DNA of 64,000 nt, from contig CAVTJP010000005.1 in assembly GCA_963735085.1 (NCBI GenBank), positions 2,294,001-2,358,000 on the forward strand, in the 5' to 3' direction. The notes under the pieces were generated by a model. It was not told where the DNA came from. It searched no databases and worked only from the letters and a program-made list of their open reading frames with translations. This document shows positions 16,594 to 25,261 of the stretch, piece after piece. Each line of letters begins with the position of its first letter. Position 1 is the stretch's first letter. The position numbers and the translations under genes were made by a program. Source of the stretch: DATJGR01 sp963735085. Its GTDB lineage: Bacteria; Pseudomonadota; Gammaproteobacteria; Pseudomonadales; Azotimanducaceae.

Positions 16594-16779
16594 TCAATCG
16601 AGCGTTGTCTTCGTTGCCCCGCAGCGCTCGCAGCGGTGCAGCGTAACGAGGCGTCCGCGCCGCACGTCGAACTGCTTCTTTTGCGCGATCCGCCACTTGT
16701 GAAAGCCGCGCCCGCACAGTGTCTTACCTTCGGCGCGTTTTACGGCTGATGGACGCTGGAACTTGATCACGTCGCCCAC
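16594..16779 (-). CDS. Small zinc-ribbon-like conserved hypothetical protein
   Basis: 61 aa, GTG start at 16779 with AAGGAG upstream. The sequence has a basic N-terminal half, MGDVIKFQRPSAVK, then the LCGRGFHKW block. It ends with CERCG, a CxxC that with the earlier Cys/His could bind zinc. I have seen close relatives as conserved hypothetical proteins in gammaproteobacteria, but no function is known. It is divergent from the PPOX gene and convergent with msrA. Confidence 0.7.
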   Translation of the reverse strand: MGDVIKFQRPSAVKRAEGKTLCGRGFHKWRIAQKKQFDVRRGRLVTLHRCERCGATKTTLD

Positions 16780-16867
16780 GAACGCTGTTGCTCCTTGCGT
16801 GGCAGTTCAAACTAGCACATCAGACGGGCCGGGTTTAGTATCCCGGGCCTTTGTCAGGGGCGCGACC

Positions 16868-17242
16868 GTGGGCCTTGCCGATGGGAAATACTTCAGTCTC
16901 GCGACGTTCCGCAGGAACGGCAACGCGGTGGCAACGCCGGTGTGGTTCGCAACGCTCGGCGACACGTTCTACGTGTTCAGTGCGCCGGATGCCGGCAAGG
17001 TGAAGCGAATTCGTCTGACCGCGCGCGCACGCGTTGCCGCGTGCGACATGCGCGGCAAGCTGCAGGGTGAGTGGCAGGACGCAAATGCGCGCCTGGTGTC
17101 CGACCCCGCCGAAATCGCGAAGGCGCATGCGGGGCTGGTTTCGAAATACGGACTGACAATGGTGATTGGCGACTTCTTCGCGAAGCTGACCGGTCGTTAT
17201 CATCGGCGCCAGTTCATCGCCGTGACATTGGGGGCGCCATGA
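16868..17242 (+). CDS. PPOX class F420-dependent-type oxidoreductase (Rv2061-like)
   Basis: 124-aa split-barrel flavin or deazaflavin protein. The blocks KYFSLATFRRNG, ATPVWFA, GKVKRIRL and the terminal KYGLTMVIGDFF are those of the Rv2061-type PPOX subfamily. It is expected to bind FMN or F420 as a dimer and act on a small substrate. GTG 16868 preceded by AGGGG was chosen; a longer frame from 16763 would overlap the divergent small gene. The last bases overlap the next start (ATGA at 17239), so it is translationally coupled to the CoA-transferase. Confidence 0.82.
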   Translation: MGLADGKYFSLATFRRNGNAVATPVWFATLGDTFYVFSAPDAGKVKRIRLTARARVAACDMRGKLQGEWQDANARLVSDPAEIAKAHAGLVSKYGLTMVIGDFFAKLTGRYHRRQFIAVTLGAP

Positions 17243-18402
17243 GTTATCCGTTAGCCGGGATCCGGGTGCTCGACATGTCGCGCGTGCTGGCGGGGCCGTT
17301 CGCCGGACGGATGCTCGCGGACCTTGGCGCGGAGGTTGTCAAGGTGGAGCCGCCCGCCGGCGATATCACGCGCAACTGGGGTGCGCGGATCAATGGTCAG
17401 GCCGGCTATTTCAACCAGCAGAACGTCGGCAAGCGCGGCATCTGCGTCGACCTCGACGTGGCCGGCGGCGCGGATCTGATCAAACAACTGGTGGCGAAAG
17501 CGGACGTACTGATCGAGAACTTCCGCCCGGACGTCATGGGTCGCCTGGGGTTGGGCTACGACGTGTTGCAGCAGGTCAATCCCCGCCTGGTGATGTTGTC
17601 GATCTCCGGATTCGGCCACAACGGCCCCGAATCGCGCCGCGCGGCATATGCGCCGATCGTGCACGCAGAGTCCGGCCTGATCGCGCGCCAGCAGAAGGTG
17701 ACCGGCGCGCACGCCACCGACATTGCCGTGTCGATCGCCGATACCAATGCGGCGCTGCATGGTCTGGTTGGGCTGTTGTCCGCGCTGTTGATGCGCGAAC
17801 GAACCGGCGTGGGTCAGCACATCGACATCGCGATGGTCGACTCGATGCTGGTGACCGATGACGCGTTGCACTACGTCGTAGACAACGCCGAGCACCTCAA
17901 GCCGATGCCGAGTGAAGTGTGGGATACCGCTGCCGGCACCTTGCTGATCGCGAGCGATTTCCGCCATGTCTGGAAACAGCTCGTGTCGCGGTGCGGTGTT
18001 GTCGATCCGACTCCAGCGAACGCCTCGCTCGACGAAAAGATCAGCTTGCGGCGTGCCGCCGCGCAAGCGTTCTTCAAAGATATGCCGAACCGCGAAGCCG
18101 TGATCGGTGCGCTCGACAAGATGAACCTCGCGTGGGGTGATGTACGCAACGGCGCGCAAGCGCTCGAGTTGCCGACGGTGAAGCATCGCGGCACGATCAC
18201 GCAGGTCGACGATCGCGGCGGCGGACAGCGGCCCGTCGTGCAATCGCCGTATCGATTCTCCGCAGCCGCGAGTGGCGCCCGAGGTGGCTCACCGCGCCAG
18301 GGCGAACACAACGTCGCGGTGCTGGTGGACTGGCTCGGAATGGACGCGCGGGCTGTCGATGCGCTCCGCTCGTCCGGCGTGCTGGTGAACATTGACGGCT
18401 AG
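17239..18402 (+). CDS. CaiB/BaiF family CoA-transferase
   Basis: 387 aa. Class III CoA-transferases move CoA between carboxylic acids or racemise acyl-CoAs. The N-terminus LAGIRVLDMSRVLAGPFAGR, the block LGAEVVKVEPP and the LIENFRPDVMGRLGLGY stretch define the family. In the motif that normally reads YDxxxQAxSG, with the Asp catalytic, this protein reads YAPIVHAESG around residue 138, so the Asp position appears to be Ala. Either another residue serves or the activity differs from a classical transferase. It is coupled to the PPOX gene upstream and overlaps the Hsp70-like gene downstream. Confidence 0.88.
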   Translation: MSYPLAGIRVLDMSRVLAGPFAGRMLADLGAEVVKVEPPAGDITRNWGARINGQAGYFNQQNVGKRGICVDLDVAGGADLIKQLVAKADVLIENFRPDVMGRLGLGYDVLQQVNPRLVMLSISGFGHNGPESRRAAYAPIVHAESGLIARQQKVTGAHATDIAVSIADTNAALHGLVGLLSALLMRERTGVGQHIDIAMVDSMLVTDDALHYVVDNAEHLKPMPSEVWDTAAGTLLIASDFRHVWKQLVSRCGVVDPTPANASLDEKISLRRAAAQAFFKDMPNREAVIGALDKMNLAWGDVRNGAQALELPTVKHRGTITQVDDRGGGQRPVVQSPYRFSAAASGARGGSPRQGEHNVAVLVDWLGMDARAVDALRSSGVLVNIDG

Positions 18403-19804
18403 TGTCGTGCAGCGCGTCGGTGTCGGTATCGACTTCGGAACAACGAATACCGCGGCGGCGATATATGACGGACGGCGCGTGACGTTGATCCAGCTCGACG
18501 CGCCGGAGCAGATCATGCCGTCGGCAACCTACATCGATTCAGATCTGCAGACACTGACCGGCGTTGCGGCCATCGATCGATATATCAGCGACAACGTCGG
18601 GCGCACCGTCGAACTGGTGCCCGAAGTGATCGGCGAGTCGATGTTGATGGTGGGCGATCCGGACCCGGAAGGGCGCCGCCCGGTCGAAACGTTGACGCAG
18701 AAAGTCTACGGGCAGCCGGTGCGCGACGGCGGCTTGAAGGGGCGCTTGTTTCGCGGCGTGAAGCGCCTGTTGGGCGATCCGAACGTGCGCCGGCTGATGG
18801 TGTTCGACCATCCGTTTCGGCTCGTCGCGCTGGTTACGCCGATTCTGCTGCACGTGCGCCGCGCCATCGAGGCGAGTATCGGTGACGTGTCGCGCGCATG
18901 GGTTGGACACCCGGTTACGTTCGAAGGCCGCGATCCGCATCGCGACAAGCTGGCACTGGCGCGTCTCGGCGAGTCGTACGGGCACGCAGGCATAAAGGAA
19001 CACGTATTCTATCCGGAGCCGATCGCTGCAGCCGTGAGCTACCTGGATGCCCACCCCGACGTGGCGGGCCGCTGTGTGCTATCGGTTGACTTCGGGGGCG
19101 GCACGCTCGATTTCTGCGTATTGCGCGCCGCGGCGAATCACTTCGACGTGATTGCGACCCACGGCGTTGCACTCGGCGGAGACCACATCGATCAACGGCT
19201 GTTCCGCACGCTCCTGTTTCCGGCGCTCGGCAAAGGCGAGATCTGGCGCCGGCGCGGTTTCGACAAGGAAGAAATCGAAACGCGCTTTCCGTTCGAGGAC
19301 TACGAGGATCTGCTGCTGAACTGGGCGGTGACCTATCTGCTGAATCAGAACAAGTACACTACGCCGATGATCGACTGTATCGAGCGCGGCGGTCCGGCGG
19401 CGCACAAGTTCCGCCGCTTGCGCGAACTGATCCAGCAGAACTTGAGCTACAGCGTGTTTCAAGCCATCAAAGATTTCAAAGCGGCGCTGTCGTCGGCGGA
19501 CGAAGCGGTGCTCGACATTCCGGAGATCGACGTCGAAATCGCGCTGACGCGAGCGCGTTTCGAAGAACTGATAGGCGATCTATTGCAGCAGTTCGAACGT
19601 GGCGTCGACGATACGCTGGGGAAGTGCGGCTTCGCGTCAAATGCGATCGACCTCGTGTTGCGTACCGGTGGTTCGTCGCTGATCCCGGCTGTGCGGCGGA
19701 TTCTGGAGAACCGATTCCCCGGCCGCGTCGTGGAACACGATCCATTTACTTCCGTCGCCGCCGGTCTGGCCATCGCCGACTATCGCGATTATCGCTACGG
19801 CTGA
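18392..19804 (+). CDS. Hsp70 family protein (YegD-like)
   Basis: 470 aa, about the length of an Hsp70 ATPase domain without the substrate-binding domain. The phosphate-1 motif GIDFGTTNTA lies at 12-21, phosphate-2 is SVDFGGGTLDF near 232, and the adenosine motif is RTGGSSLIPAV near 427. YegD-like proteins are Hsp70 relatives of unclear role with a shortened C-terminus. The start is uncertain: TTG 18392 is used here, and GTG 18407 is possible. It overlaps the end of the CoA-transferase gene. Confidence 0.85.
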   Translation: MTASVVQRVGVGIDFGTTNTAAAIYDGRRVTLIQLDAPEQIMPSATYIDSDLQTLTGVAAIDRYISDNVGRTVELVPEVIGESMLMVGDPDPEGRRPVETLTQKVYGQPVRDGGLKGRLFRGVKRLLGDPNVRRLMVFDHPFRLVALVTPILLHVRRAIEASIGDVSRAWVGHPVTFEGRDPHRDKLALARLGESYGHAGIKEHVFYPEPIAAAVSYLDAHPDVAGRCVLSVDFGGGTLDFCVLRAAANHFDVIATHGVALGGDHIDQRLFRTLLFPALGKGEIWRRRGFDKEEIETRFPFEDYEDLLLNWAVTYLLNQNKYTTPMIDCIERGGPAAHKFRRLRELIQQNLSYSVFQAIKDFKAALSSADEAVLDIPEIDVEIALTRARFEELIGDLLQQFERGVDDTLGKCGFASNAIDLVLRTGGSSLIPAVRRILENRFPGRVVEHDPFTSVAAGLAIADYRDYRYG

Positions 19805-19811
19805 GCGAACT

Positions 19812-20435
19812 TCAGCCCTGTTCGTCGGGCGGTTCCCAGTTTGGATCGAGCACCTCGAAGAACGACTGCAGCATGCGATAGGTCAGCCCCCAGACGAAGT
19901 GACCGCCATTGATGCGATAGCCGCTGAACAGCACCGGCGAGCCATTGATGATGCGTTCTTCTTCGGTGTGGTTGGCGCCGCGGACGATCGGGTCCAGCGG
20001 CGTCCAGACGACTTCAGCGACTTCATGGTTGGGTCGAAACGCGGGTTCGCTGTTCAACCGGAACACGTAGGGCGCGATCAGCATATTCAGCGGTCGTCCA
20101 CGCGGCTGCGCACGTTGGTGGTCCAGCGCGCCGATGTGCGTTGCAGTGGCGTCGAGGTCGAGACCGACCTCCTCGTGCGTTTCGCGAACGGCGGCCGCGA
20201 GCAGCGAAGCGTCCGACGTCTGACTGTGGCCGCCCGGAAACGCCATGTGGCCCGACCACGGATCGCCTTGTTTCTCGGCACGTCGAATGAAGAGCAGATC
20301 CGTTACGCGCTGCCCGTTGTGATCGCGCTCGCGCAGGATCATCGCCACGGCAGCCTGACGCGTCGACGATCTGATCGGAGCGAGCTGTGCCGTGTGGTCG
20401 GCGAGGCGTTGTTCAATATGCGGCAGCGTGATCAC
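19812..20435 (-). CDS. Nudix hydrolase, CoA pyrophosphatase type
   Basis: 207 aa; expected to hydrolyse CoA or related nucleotide pyrophosphates. The segment before the Nudix box, LLFIRRAEKQGDPWSGHMAF, matches the NudL/CoAse UPF0035 signature. The Nudix box reads GGHSQTSDASLLAAAVRE followed by THEEVGLD. The helix residues REx2EE are intact, but the box Glu that usually follows the first Gly-x5 is Asp. It is convergent with the Hsp70 gene and divergent from the thioesterase. Confidence 0.88.
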   Translation of the reverse strand: MITLPHIEQRLADHTAQLAPIRSSTRQAAVAMILRERDHNGQRVTDLLFIRRAEKQGDPWSGHMAFPGGHSQTSDASLLAAAVRETHEEVGLDLDATATHIGALDHQRAQPRGRPLNMLIAPYVFRLNSEPAFRPNHEVAEVVWTPLDPIVRGANHTEEERIINGSPVLFSGYRINGGHFVWGLTYRMLQSFFEVLDPNWEPPDEQG

Positions 20436-20494
20436 GCGTTGTATTCTTTTGAAAAGCCCGCATGATATCCAGACTTTTCGTTGGGGCGTTGCGG

Positions 20495-20896
20495 ATGAGT
20501 TCGTTGCTCGAGTCGTCGGCCAATCAGTGTTTCGTCTGCGGTGAGGCGAATTCGATTGGTCTCAAGCTGAGCTTCCGCATCGATGGCGATGTCTGTCGCA
20601 CCGAGTTCACGCCGACAGAAGCGCACATGGGATACCAGGGGCTCACACACGGCGGCATCATTTTCAGCCTGCTCGATGACGTGATGGCGAACTGGCTGTG
20701 GTTGCAAGGGGAACGGTGTTTCACTGCGCGCGCTGACATCCGTTATCGCGAATCGTTGCCAATCGGTACGCCGGTACGCGTGGAGGGCCGTATGCTGAAG
20801 CGCAAGGGTCGCCTCGTTCAACTCGAAGGGCGCGTGATACGACAGGACACAGATGCGACGGTAGCCGAGGCCGGCGGCAGTTTCATGACGGATTAG
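20495..20896 (+). CDS. PaaI-family hotdog thioesterase
   Basis: 133-aa single hotdog-fold protein; such enzymes hydrolyse acyl-CoA thioesters. The N-terminal CFVCGEANSIGLKL and the active-site helix region GLTHGGIIFSLLDDVMANW are typical (catalytic Asp in LLDD). ATG 20495 has GGGG eight bases upstream; an earlier ATG at 20462 lacks a ribosome site. The TAG stop overlaps the stop of the convergent GST gene by three bases. Confidence 0.85.
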   Translation: MSSLLESSANQCFVCGEANSIGLKLSFRIDGDVCRTEFTPTEAHMGYQGLTHGGIIFSLLDDVMANWLWLQGERCFTARADIRYRESLPIGTPVRVEGRMLKRKGRLVQLEGRVIRQDTDATVAEAGGSFMTD

Positions 20897-21657
20897 GTTT
20901 GCGGCACGACCGGCCGATGTCGCTCATACATTTCCAGCACCCACTTCCCTGCGGCGTGTTCGCGCCACTGCTGCGTGAGCTGTGCTAGCCGCGCCGGCAT
21001 CGGTGTCGGTTTCTGCATGTCTGGGTGTGGTGGGTCGATCAGCGGTGCGAGTAGCGATGCTGCGGTCAGGTCGGCGATCGTGAAGCTGTCACCGGCGAGA
21101 TAGTGCGTTTTGTATGTGATTCTCTTAATCGATTCCATGTTGTCGGCAACGAGGCGTTCGGCTTCGCTAATTGCAAAGCGGCTGGTCAAGCCGTTGGCTT
21201 TTTTGATACGGCTCTTCAGCAGCGGCACGATGGCGCGGTACAGCGTACGTGGCAGCAGCGGTTTGCCCGTTGAGAACAGCCGGGCGATGTAGTCCGGTTC
21301 GTCGAGCATCGCGGCGAATACGCAGATGCGCACCGCCGGTCCGACAACGAAATCGAAGTGGCGCGCGGTTTCACGCGCGCGATCGGAAGTTGCCTCGTCG
21401 GTCGGAAACAAACGCGGCGTATCTTTGAAGATCATCTCGAGACGCTCGATGATCCACGCCGAGTCGGATACGTACTCGTTTCCGATACGCAGCACTGGCG
21501 TGTGGCTCTGGCCAGTGAGCTTTTTGATCATGCCTGCGTGAGGCCCCGGTAGCAGGTCCGTGCGTTTGTGCGCGAGACCTTTGTAGTCGAGCGCCCAGCG
21601 CACCTTTTCGTTGTAGTGCGAATACCGAAACTGGAACAGTTCGAGGTCAGCATTCAT
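20893..21657 (-). CDS. Glutathione S-transferase family protein
   Basis: 254 aa. The N-terminal thioredoxin-like half has FQFRYSHYNEKVRWALDYKG, with Ser/Tyr near residue 13 as the likely glutathione-activating site. The cis-Pro segment is HTPVLRIGNEYVSDS, with the helical GST_C half after about residue 85. It probably conjugates or reduces an electrophile. The MAPEG gene divergent from it, 194 bases away, is also of the glutathione world. The substrate is unknown. Confidence 0.85.
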   Translation of the reverse strand: MNADLELFQFRYSHYNEKVRWALDYKGLAHKRTDLLPGPHAGMIKKLTGQSHTPVLRIGNEYVSDSAWIIERLEMIFKDTPRLFPTDEATSDRARETARHFDFVVGPAVRICVFAAMLDEPDYIARLFSTGKPLLPRTLYRAIVPLLKSRIKKANGLTSRFAISEAERLVADNMESIKRITYKTHYLAGDSFTIADLTAASLLAPLIDPPHPDMQKPTPMPARLAQLTQQWREHAAGKWVLEMYERHRPVVPQT

Positions 21658-21731
21658 GGCGGCGCATAATGCTATTGCAGCGCCGCCGACACAATGCGTT
21701 GAAATGGATGGGGCAGGGGGGCTAGGGCAGC

Positions 21732-21752
21732 GGGTCAGAGCGGTTCTGACCC
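21732..21752. repeat. GGGTCAGA inverted repeat (REP-like)
   Basis: GGGTCAGA and TCTGACCC flank a 5-base loop. The same GGGTCAGAG arm occurs in the larger inverted repeat at 34799-34863, so this appears to be a dispersed repeat family. It lies between the divergent GST and MAPEG genes, so it is unlikely to be a terminator for either. Confidence 0.75.
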
Positions 21753-21851
21753 TATTTCTCCCCCGAGCGCTACTGTCAGCTTGCTGAACGACGCGGCAAT
21801 GGTGGATGATCGTGCGCGGGATGGAACGATTACCGAATCGGAGGGGATGCG

Positions 21852-22235
21852 ATGGCCTGGGTCACCATAGTCGCCATGTTGGCGCTGCTCGAGTACTTCT
21901 TCTTCAGCATGAAAGTGGGTCAGGCGCGGGGGAAATACGGCATCAAGGCGCCGGCAACCACCGGCAATGACATGTTCGAGCGCTACAATCGTGTTCACCA
22001 GAACACGCTGGAACAGCTCGTGATGTTCATACCGAGCCTGTTCACGTTCGCGTCGTTCGTCTCCGAAATGTGGGCGGCGATTCTCGGTGTCGTGTTCATC
22101 ATCGGCCGTGCGTTGTATTTCAACCTGTATATCGGCGACCCGGATAAACGTGGTCCGGGCGTGCTGATCGGCATGCTGGCCACCGCGGTACTCGTGATCG
22201 GCTCGCTGATCGGGGCCATTCTCAGGCTCGTCTGA
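21852..22235 (+). CDS. MAPEG family membrane protein
   Basis: 127 aa with four predicted membrane helices, the size of bacterial MAPEG proteins (microsomal GST/leukotriene C4 synthase-like). The family block ERYNRVHQNTLEQLVMFIP lies at about 43-61 and the RALYFNLY-GDP segment later. These trimeric inner-membrane proteins bind glutathione. GAGGGG precedes the ATG. It probably works alongside the divergent soluble GST. Confidence 0.9.
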   Translation: MAWVTIVAMLALLEYFFFSMKVGQARGKYGIKAPATTGNDMFERYNRVHQNTLEQLVMFIPSLFTFASFVSEMWAAILGVVFIIGRALYFNLYIGDPDKRGPGVLIGMLATAVLVIGSLIGAILRLV

Positions 22236-22263
22236 ATCGCACCTCGGGGTAGCGGTCTGGCGG

Positions 22264-23214
22264 CTACCGCGCGGGCGACCGAACAGAATAATTTCGCGTC
22301 AGCCAGTCGAGCATCAGCCGGTTGGTTTCGACGGGTTTTTCCTGCTGAATCCAGTGGCCGCAGTCGAGCGTTTCGACTTCGACCCGCGGCACGAATTCGC
22401 TGATCTTCGCCGACGCCTGCACCATGTCGTAGCGTCCGTGGATCATCAGCGCAGCGCAGGCTACATGCTGTGGGATTGAGCCGAGCGTATGCCAGTTGCG
22501 CGTGAAGTTGCGGTACCAGTTGATCGGCCCGGTGAAGCCGCCTTCGGCGAACGCGCTGGCGAACACGTCGAGTTCCGCTTCCGACATCATCAGCCGCCCA
22601 GGCGGATCGGTTTCCTCGACAAGGTTGATCATCGCCATGCCGGGACGCGCTTCGCGCGGCGGCGCATCCCATTGTCCGGTGCGATACAGGTTGCGCAGCA
22701 GATTCTTCGGGTTGCGCGCGAAGGCCGCATCCGCGACGCCGGGTTGGCGATTGAAGTGAACGATGTAGAAGTCGCCGCCGAGCATCTGCTCCCAGAACGC
22801 CACCCATTCGGTGGTGCCGCGATCGAGAAACGGTACGCTCAGGTTAATGACACCCGCGACGCGTTCGGGGTGCAGCAGCGCCATACCCCAGACGACGATC
22901 GCGCCCCAGTCGTGGCCGACGAACACCGCGTCCTTATACCCATAGTGGTCCAACAGGCCGACCAGGTCGCCGGTCAGATGAACGATGTCATACGATTCGA
23001 CCTCGGCCGGTTTGTCGGTTGCGCCATAGCCGCGCTGGTCCGGTGCCAGCACGTGATAGCCGGCATCGGCGAGCGGCTGCAGTTGGTGCCGCCACGAGAA
23101 CGCAAGTTCCGGGAAGCCGTGACACAACACCAGCGGCTTGCCTGCGCCCTGTTCGTAGACCGCCATGCGGATGCCGTTGGTGGTGATGAAATGTGGCGAA
23201 TCGAATGGCGTCAT
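22264..23214 (-). CDS. Alpha/beta hydrolase, epoxide hydrolase-like
   Basis: 316 aa. The oxyanion motif HGFP lies at 32-35 and the nucleophile is Asp102 in GHDWGA. A helical lid contains WYRNF with a candidate epoxide-activating Tyr, and the catalytic His is in CGHWIQQEKP near 288. Asp as nucleophile together with a lid Tyr supports epoxide hydrolase over esterase. No signal peptide. Divergent from another alpha/beta hydrolase. The natural epoxide is unknown. Confidence 0.88.
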   Translation of the reverse strand: MTPFDSPHFITTNGIRMAVYEQGAGKPLVLCHGFPELAFSWRHQLQPLADAGYHVLAPDQRGYGATDKPAEVESYDIVHLTGDLVGLLDHYGYKDAVFVGHDWGAIVVWGMALLHPERVAGVINLSVPFLDRGTTEWVAFWEQMLGGDFYIVHFNRQPGVADAAFARNPKNLLRNLYRTGQWDAPPREARPGMAMINLVEETDPPGRLMMSEAELDVFASAFAEGGFTGPINWYRNFTRNWHTLGSIPQHVACAALMIHGRYDMVQASAKISEFVPRVEVETLDCGHWIQQEKPVETNRLMLDWLTRNYSVRSPAR

Positions 23215-23292
23215 GAAGTGGCTCTGGCGTCGATTGAGATGACCGGCAGGCTACCGTACTAAATGCCATGCGCAAACTGCCCGGCACGCTCC

Positions 23293-23334
23293 GAGTAGCA
23301 CATTCTGAGTAGTACATTTTGAGTAGTACAATCG
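23293..23334. repeat. Three tandem copies of a 14-bp unit
   Basis: GAGTAGCACATTCT, GAGTAGTACATTTT and GAGTAGTACAATCG follow one another in the gap between two divergent hydrolase genes, 30 bases before the downstream start. The conserved GAGTAGyACA core could be a repeated protein-binding site. There is no direct evidence for a regulator. Confidence 0.75.
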
Positions 23335-23363
23335 CGCCACGATTAATCGACGAGGCAATTTGC

Positions 23364-24248
23364 ATGGCGCAGTTGGCGGCGAACGGGATTCAGATCGAGT
23401 ACGACACCTTTGGCGAACGCACCGGGCGGCCGTTGCTGCTGGTGATGGGCCTCGGTGCACAAATGATTCATTGGCGAGCGGAGTTCTGTCAGCAACTCGC
23501 CGACGCGGGTCATTTCGTCGTCCGATACGACAATCGCGACGTAGGATTGTCGACGAAACTCGATTCGGCAGGCGTGCCGGACATTGCCGCGATGATGGCG
23601 CAGGCAGCTGCGGGCGAGCCGGTTTCGGCGCCGTACACACTGGATGACATGGCGCTTGACGGCTTCGGCGTGCTCGATGCGCTCGACATCCCCGCCGCAC
23701 ACATCTGCGGCGCGTCGATGGGCGGCATGATTGTGCAGGCGATGGCGATCAACGATCCCAAGCGCGTCAAGAGCCTCACGTCGATCATGTCGAGCACAGG
23801 CAATCGCGACCTGCCGCCATCGAAACCGGAAGCGATGGCTGCACTGATGAGTCCGGCGGGCACAAGCCGCGACGAGGTGCTCGCACGCTCCGTCAGCGTA
23901 TCGAAGATCATTGGCAGTCCCGGCTATCCGGCGGATCCCGAAGAGGTACAGGCGCGTGCCCTGGAAGCATTCGAGCGTGCGTTCCATCCGGTCGGTGTGG
24001 CGCGCCAGATGGCGGCGGTAGCCTCGCACGGCAGCCGCAAGCCGGCGCTGGCGAACCTCGAGCTTGCCGCGCTGGTCATTCACGGCAAAGCGGATCCGTT
24101 GGTGCCGGTCGAAGCGGGGATCGACACACACGAAGCGCTGCGCGGATCGCAGCTGATGTTGATCGACGGCATGGGACACGATCTGCCGCGCCAGGTGTGG
24201 CCGCAGATTGTCAGCGCCATCACTGCTTTGACCACCGCAGCGGACTGA
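23364..24248 (+). CDS. Alpha/beta hydrolase (RdmC-like)
   Basis: 294 aa. The MGLGAQMIHW block, VVRYDNRDVGLS and nucleophile elbow GASMGG (Ser118) are those of the aclacinomycin methylesterase-like group, which hydrolyses esters of varied small molecules. The catalytic His is in DGMGHDLP near 276. ATG 23364 has GAGG eight bases upstream. The next gene starts one base after its stop, so the two are co-transcribed. Confidence 0.87.
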   Translation: MAQLAANGIQIEYDTFGERTGRPLLLVMGLGAQMIHWRAEFCQQLADAGHFVVRYDNRDVGLSTKLDSAGVPDIAAMMAQAAAGEPVSAPYTLDDMALDGFGVLDALDIPAAHICGASMGGMIVQAMAINDPKRVKSLTSIMSSTGNRDLPPSKPEAMAALMSPAGTSRDEVLARSVSVSKIIGSPGYPADPEEVQARALEAFERAFHPVGVARQMAAVASHGSRKPALANLELAALVIHGKADPLVPVEAGIDTHEALRGSQLMLIDGMGHDLPRQVWPQIVSAITALTTAAD

Positions 24249-24249
24249 C

Positions 24250-25251
24250 TTGAACGGCGGTCGAGCGCCGTACTCATCGCGGCAGCGCGCGCTCGTCGGC
24301 GTGTTGCTGGTGCTGACGCTGGTGTGTGGCTGCGCGCACAACCGGCCGATCGTCTTGCCGGGCGGTGCGAGGCAGGATGTGGAACTCACCGCGACGCCGT
24401 TTTTTGCCCAGGCCACTCACCAGTGTGGACCGGCGGCGCTGGCAACGGTGCTGAATGCGTCGGGCGCACGGGTTACACCCGAGCAACTCGTACCGCAGAT
24501 TTACCTGCCTGGCCGGCGCGGCTCTCTGCAGCTTGAATTGATCGCTGCGGCGCGCCGCCATCAACGCATTCCCTACGTGCTGTCCCCGGATGCGAACGCG
24601 TTGTTTGCCGAACTCGATGCGGGCCATCCGGTGCTGGTGCTGCAGGACCTCGGCGTCGGACCGTTGCACGTGTGGCACTACGCCGTCGTGGTCGGATATC
24701 AATCATCCGGTCAAATGATGCTGTTGCGGTCGGGTACCACCGAGCGCTTGGAGATGCCTTACGCGGATTTCATACGCAGTTGGCGCAAGTCGAAGCAATG
24801 GGCGATGGTGACTCTGGCAGGCCACACGCTGCCGGCGACGGCCGACGCGGCGCGCTATGTCGCTTCGATCGTGCCGCTCGAGGCACTCGGCGAGCTCGCG
24901 GTCGCGCGCGACGCGTATGCGGCTGCGTTGGTTCGTTGGCCGGACAATCTGGTGGCGTCGTTTGGGCTCGCAACCACCGAGTACCGTCTTGGGCATCTTT
25001 CTGCAGCAGGAGCCGGGTACGAGCGGGTTCTGCGGCTGTCTCCCGGCAACCCCAGCGCGCTGAACAATCTTGCCGAGGTGATGCTGGGTCTGGGTTGCGC
25101 AACACGCGCCGTCAGCTACGCGGATGCGGCGCTGGCAAACATTGCAGATACCGAACAAGGCGGCGAACTGCGCGCGGCGATCGGCGACACGCGCGCGAAG
25201 GCCATTGCGGCCCAGGCCGCGGGGCGTGATGCGGCCGCATGCAGTCGCTGA
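24250..25251 (+). CDS. PA2778-family cysteine peptidase lipoprotein with TPR
   Basis: 333 aa. A TTG start leads into a signal peptide ending LVCGC (lipidated Cys28). A C39-like papain-fold domain follows, with catalytic Cys59 in THQCGPAAL and His143 in VWHYAVVVGY. C-terminal TPR-like helices span about 215-300 (EYRLGHLSAAGAGYERVL). PA2778 proteins are conserved beside PA2779 genes, and here that partner lies convergent just downstream. The pair is thought to act in the envelope; the substrate is unknown. Confidence 0.85.
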   Translation: MNGGRAPYSSRQRALVGVLLVLTLVCGCAHNRPIVLPGGARQDVELTATPFFAQATHQCGPAALATVLNASGARVTPEQLVPQIYLPGRRGSLQLELIAAARRHQRIPYVLSPDANALFAELDAGHPVLVLQDLGVGPLHVWHYAVVVGYQSSGQMMLLRSGTTERLEMPYADFIRSWRKSKQWAMVTLAGHTLPATADAARYVASIVPLEALGELAVARDAYAAALVRWPDNLVASFGLATTEYRLGHLSAAGAGYERVLRLSPGNPSALNNLAEVMLGLGCATRAVSYADAALANIADTEQGGELRAAIGDTRAKAIAAQAAGRDAAACSR

Positions 25252-25261
25252 AGACGGTCGG

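Noticed and set aside
21996..22807. 270-codon minus-strand frame over MAPEG and the epoxide hydrolase
   Set aside because: It overlaps two real genes on both strands and is an Arg-rich shadow.
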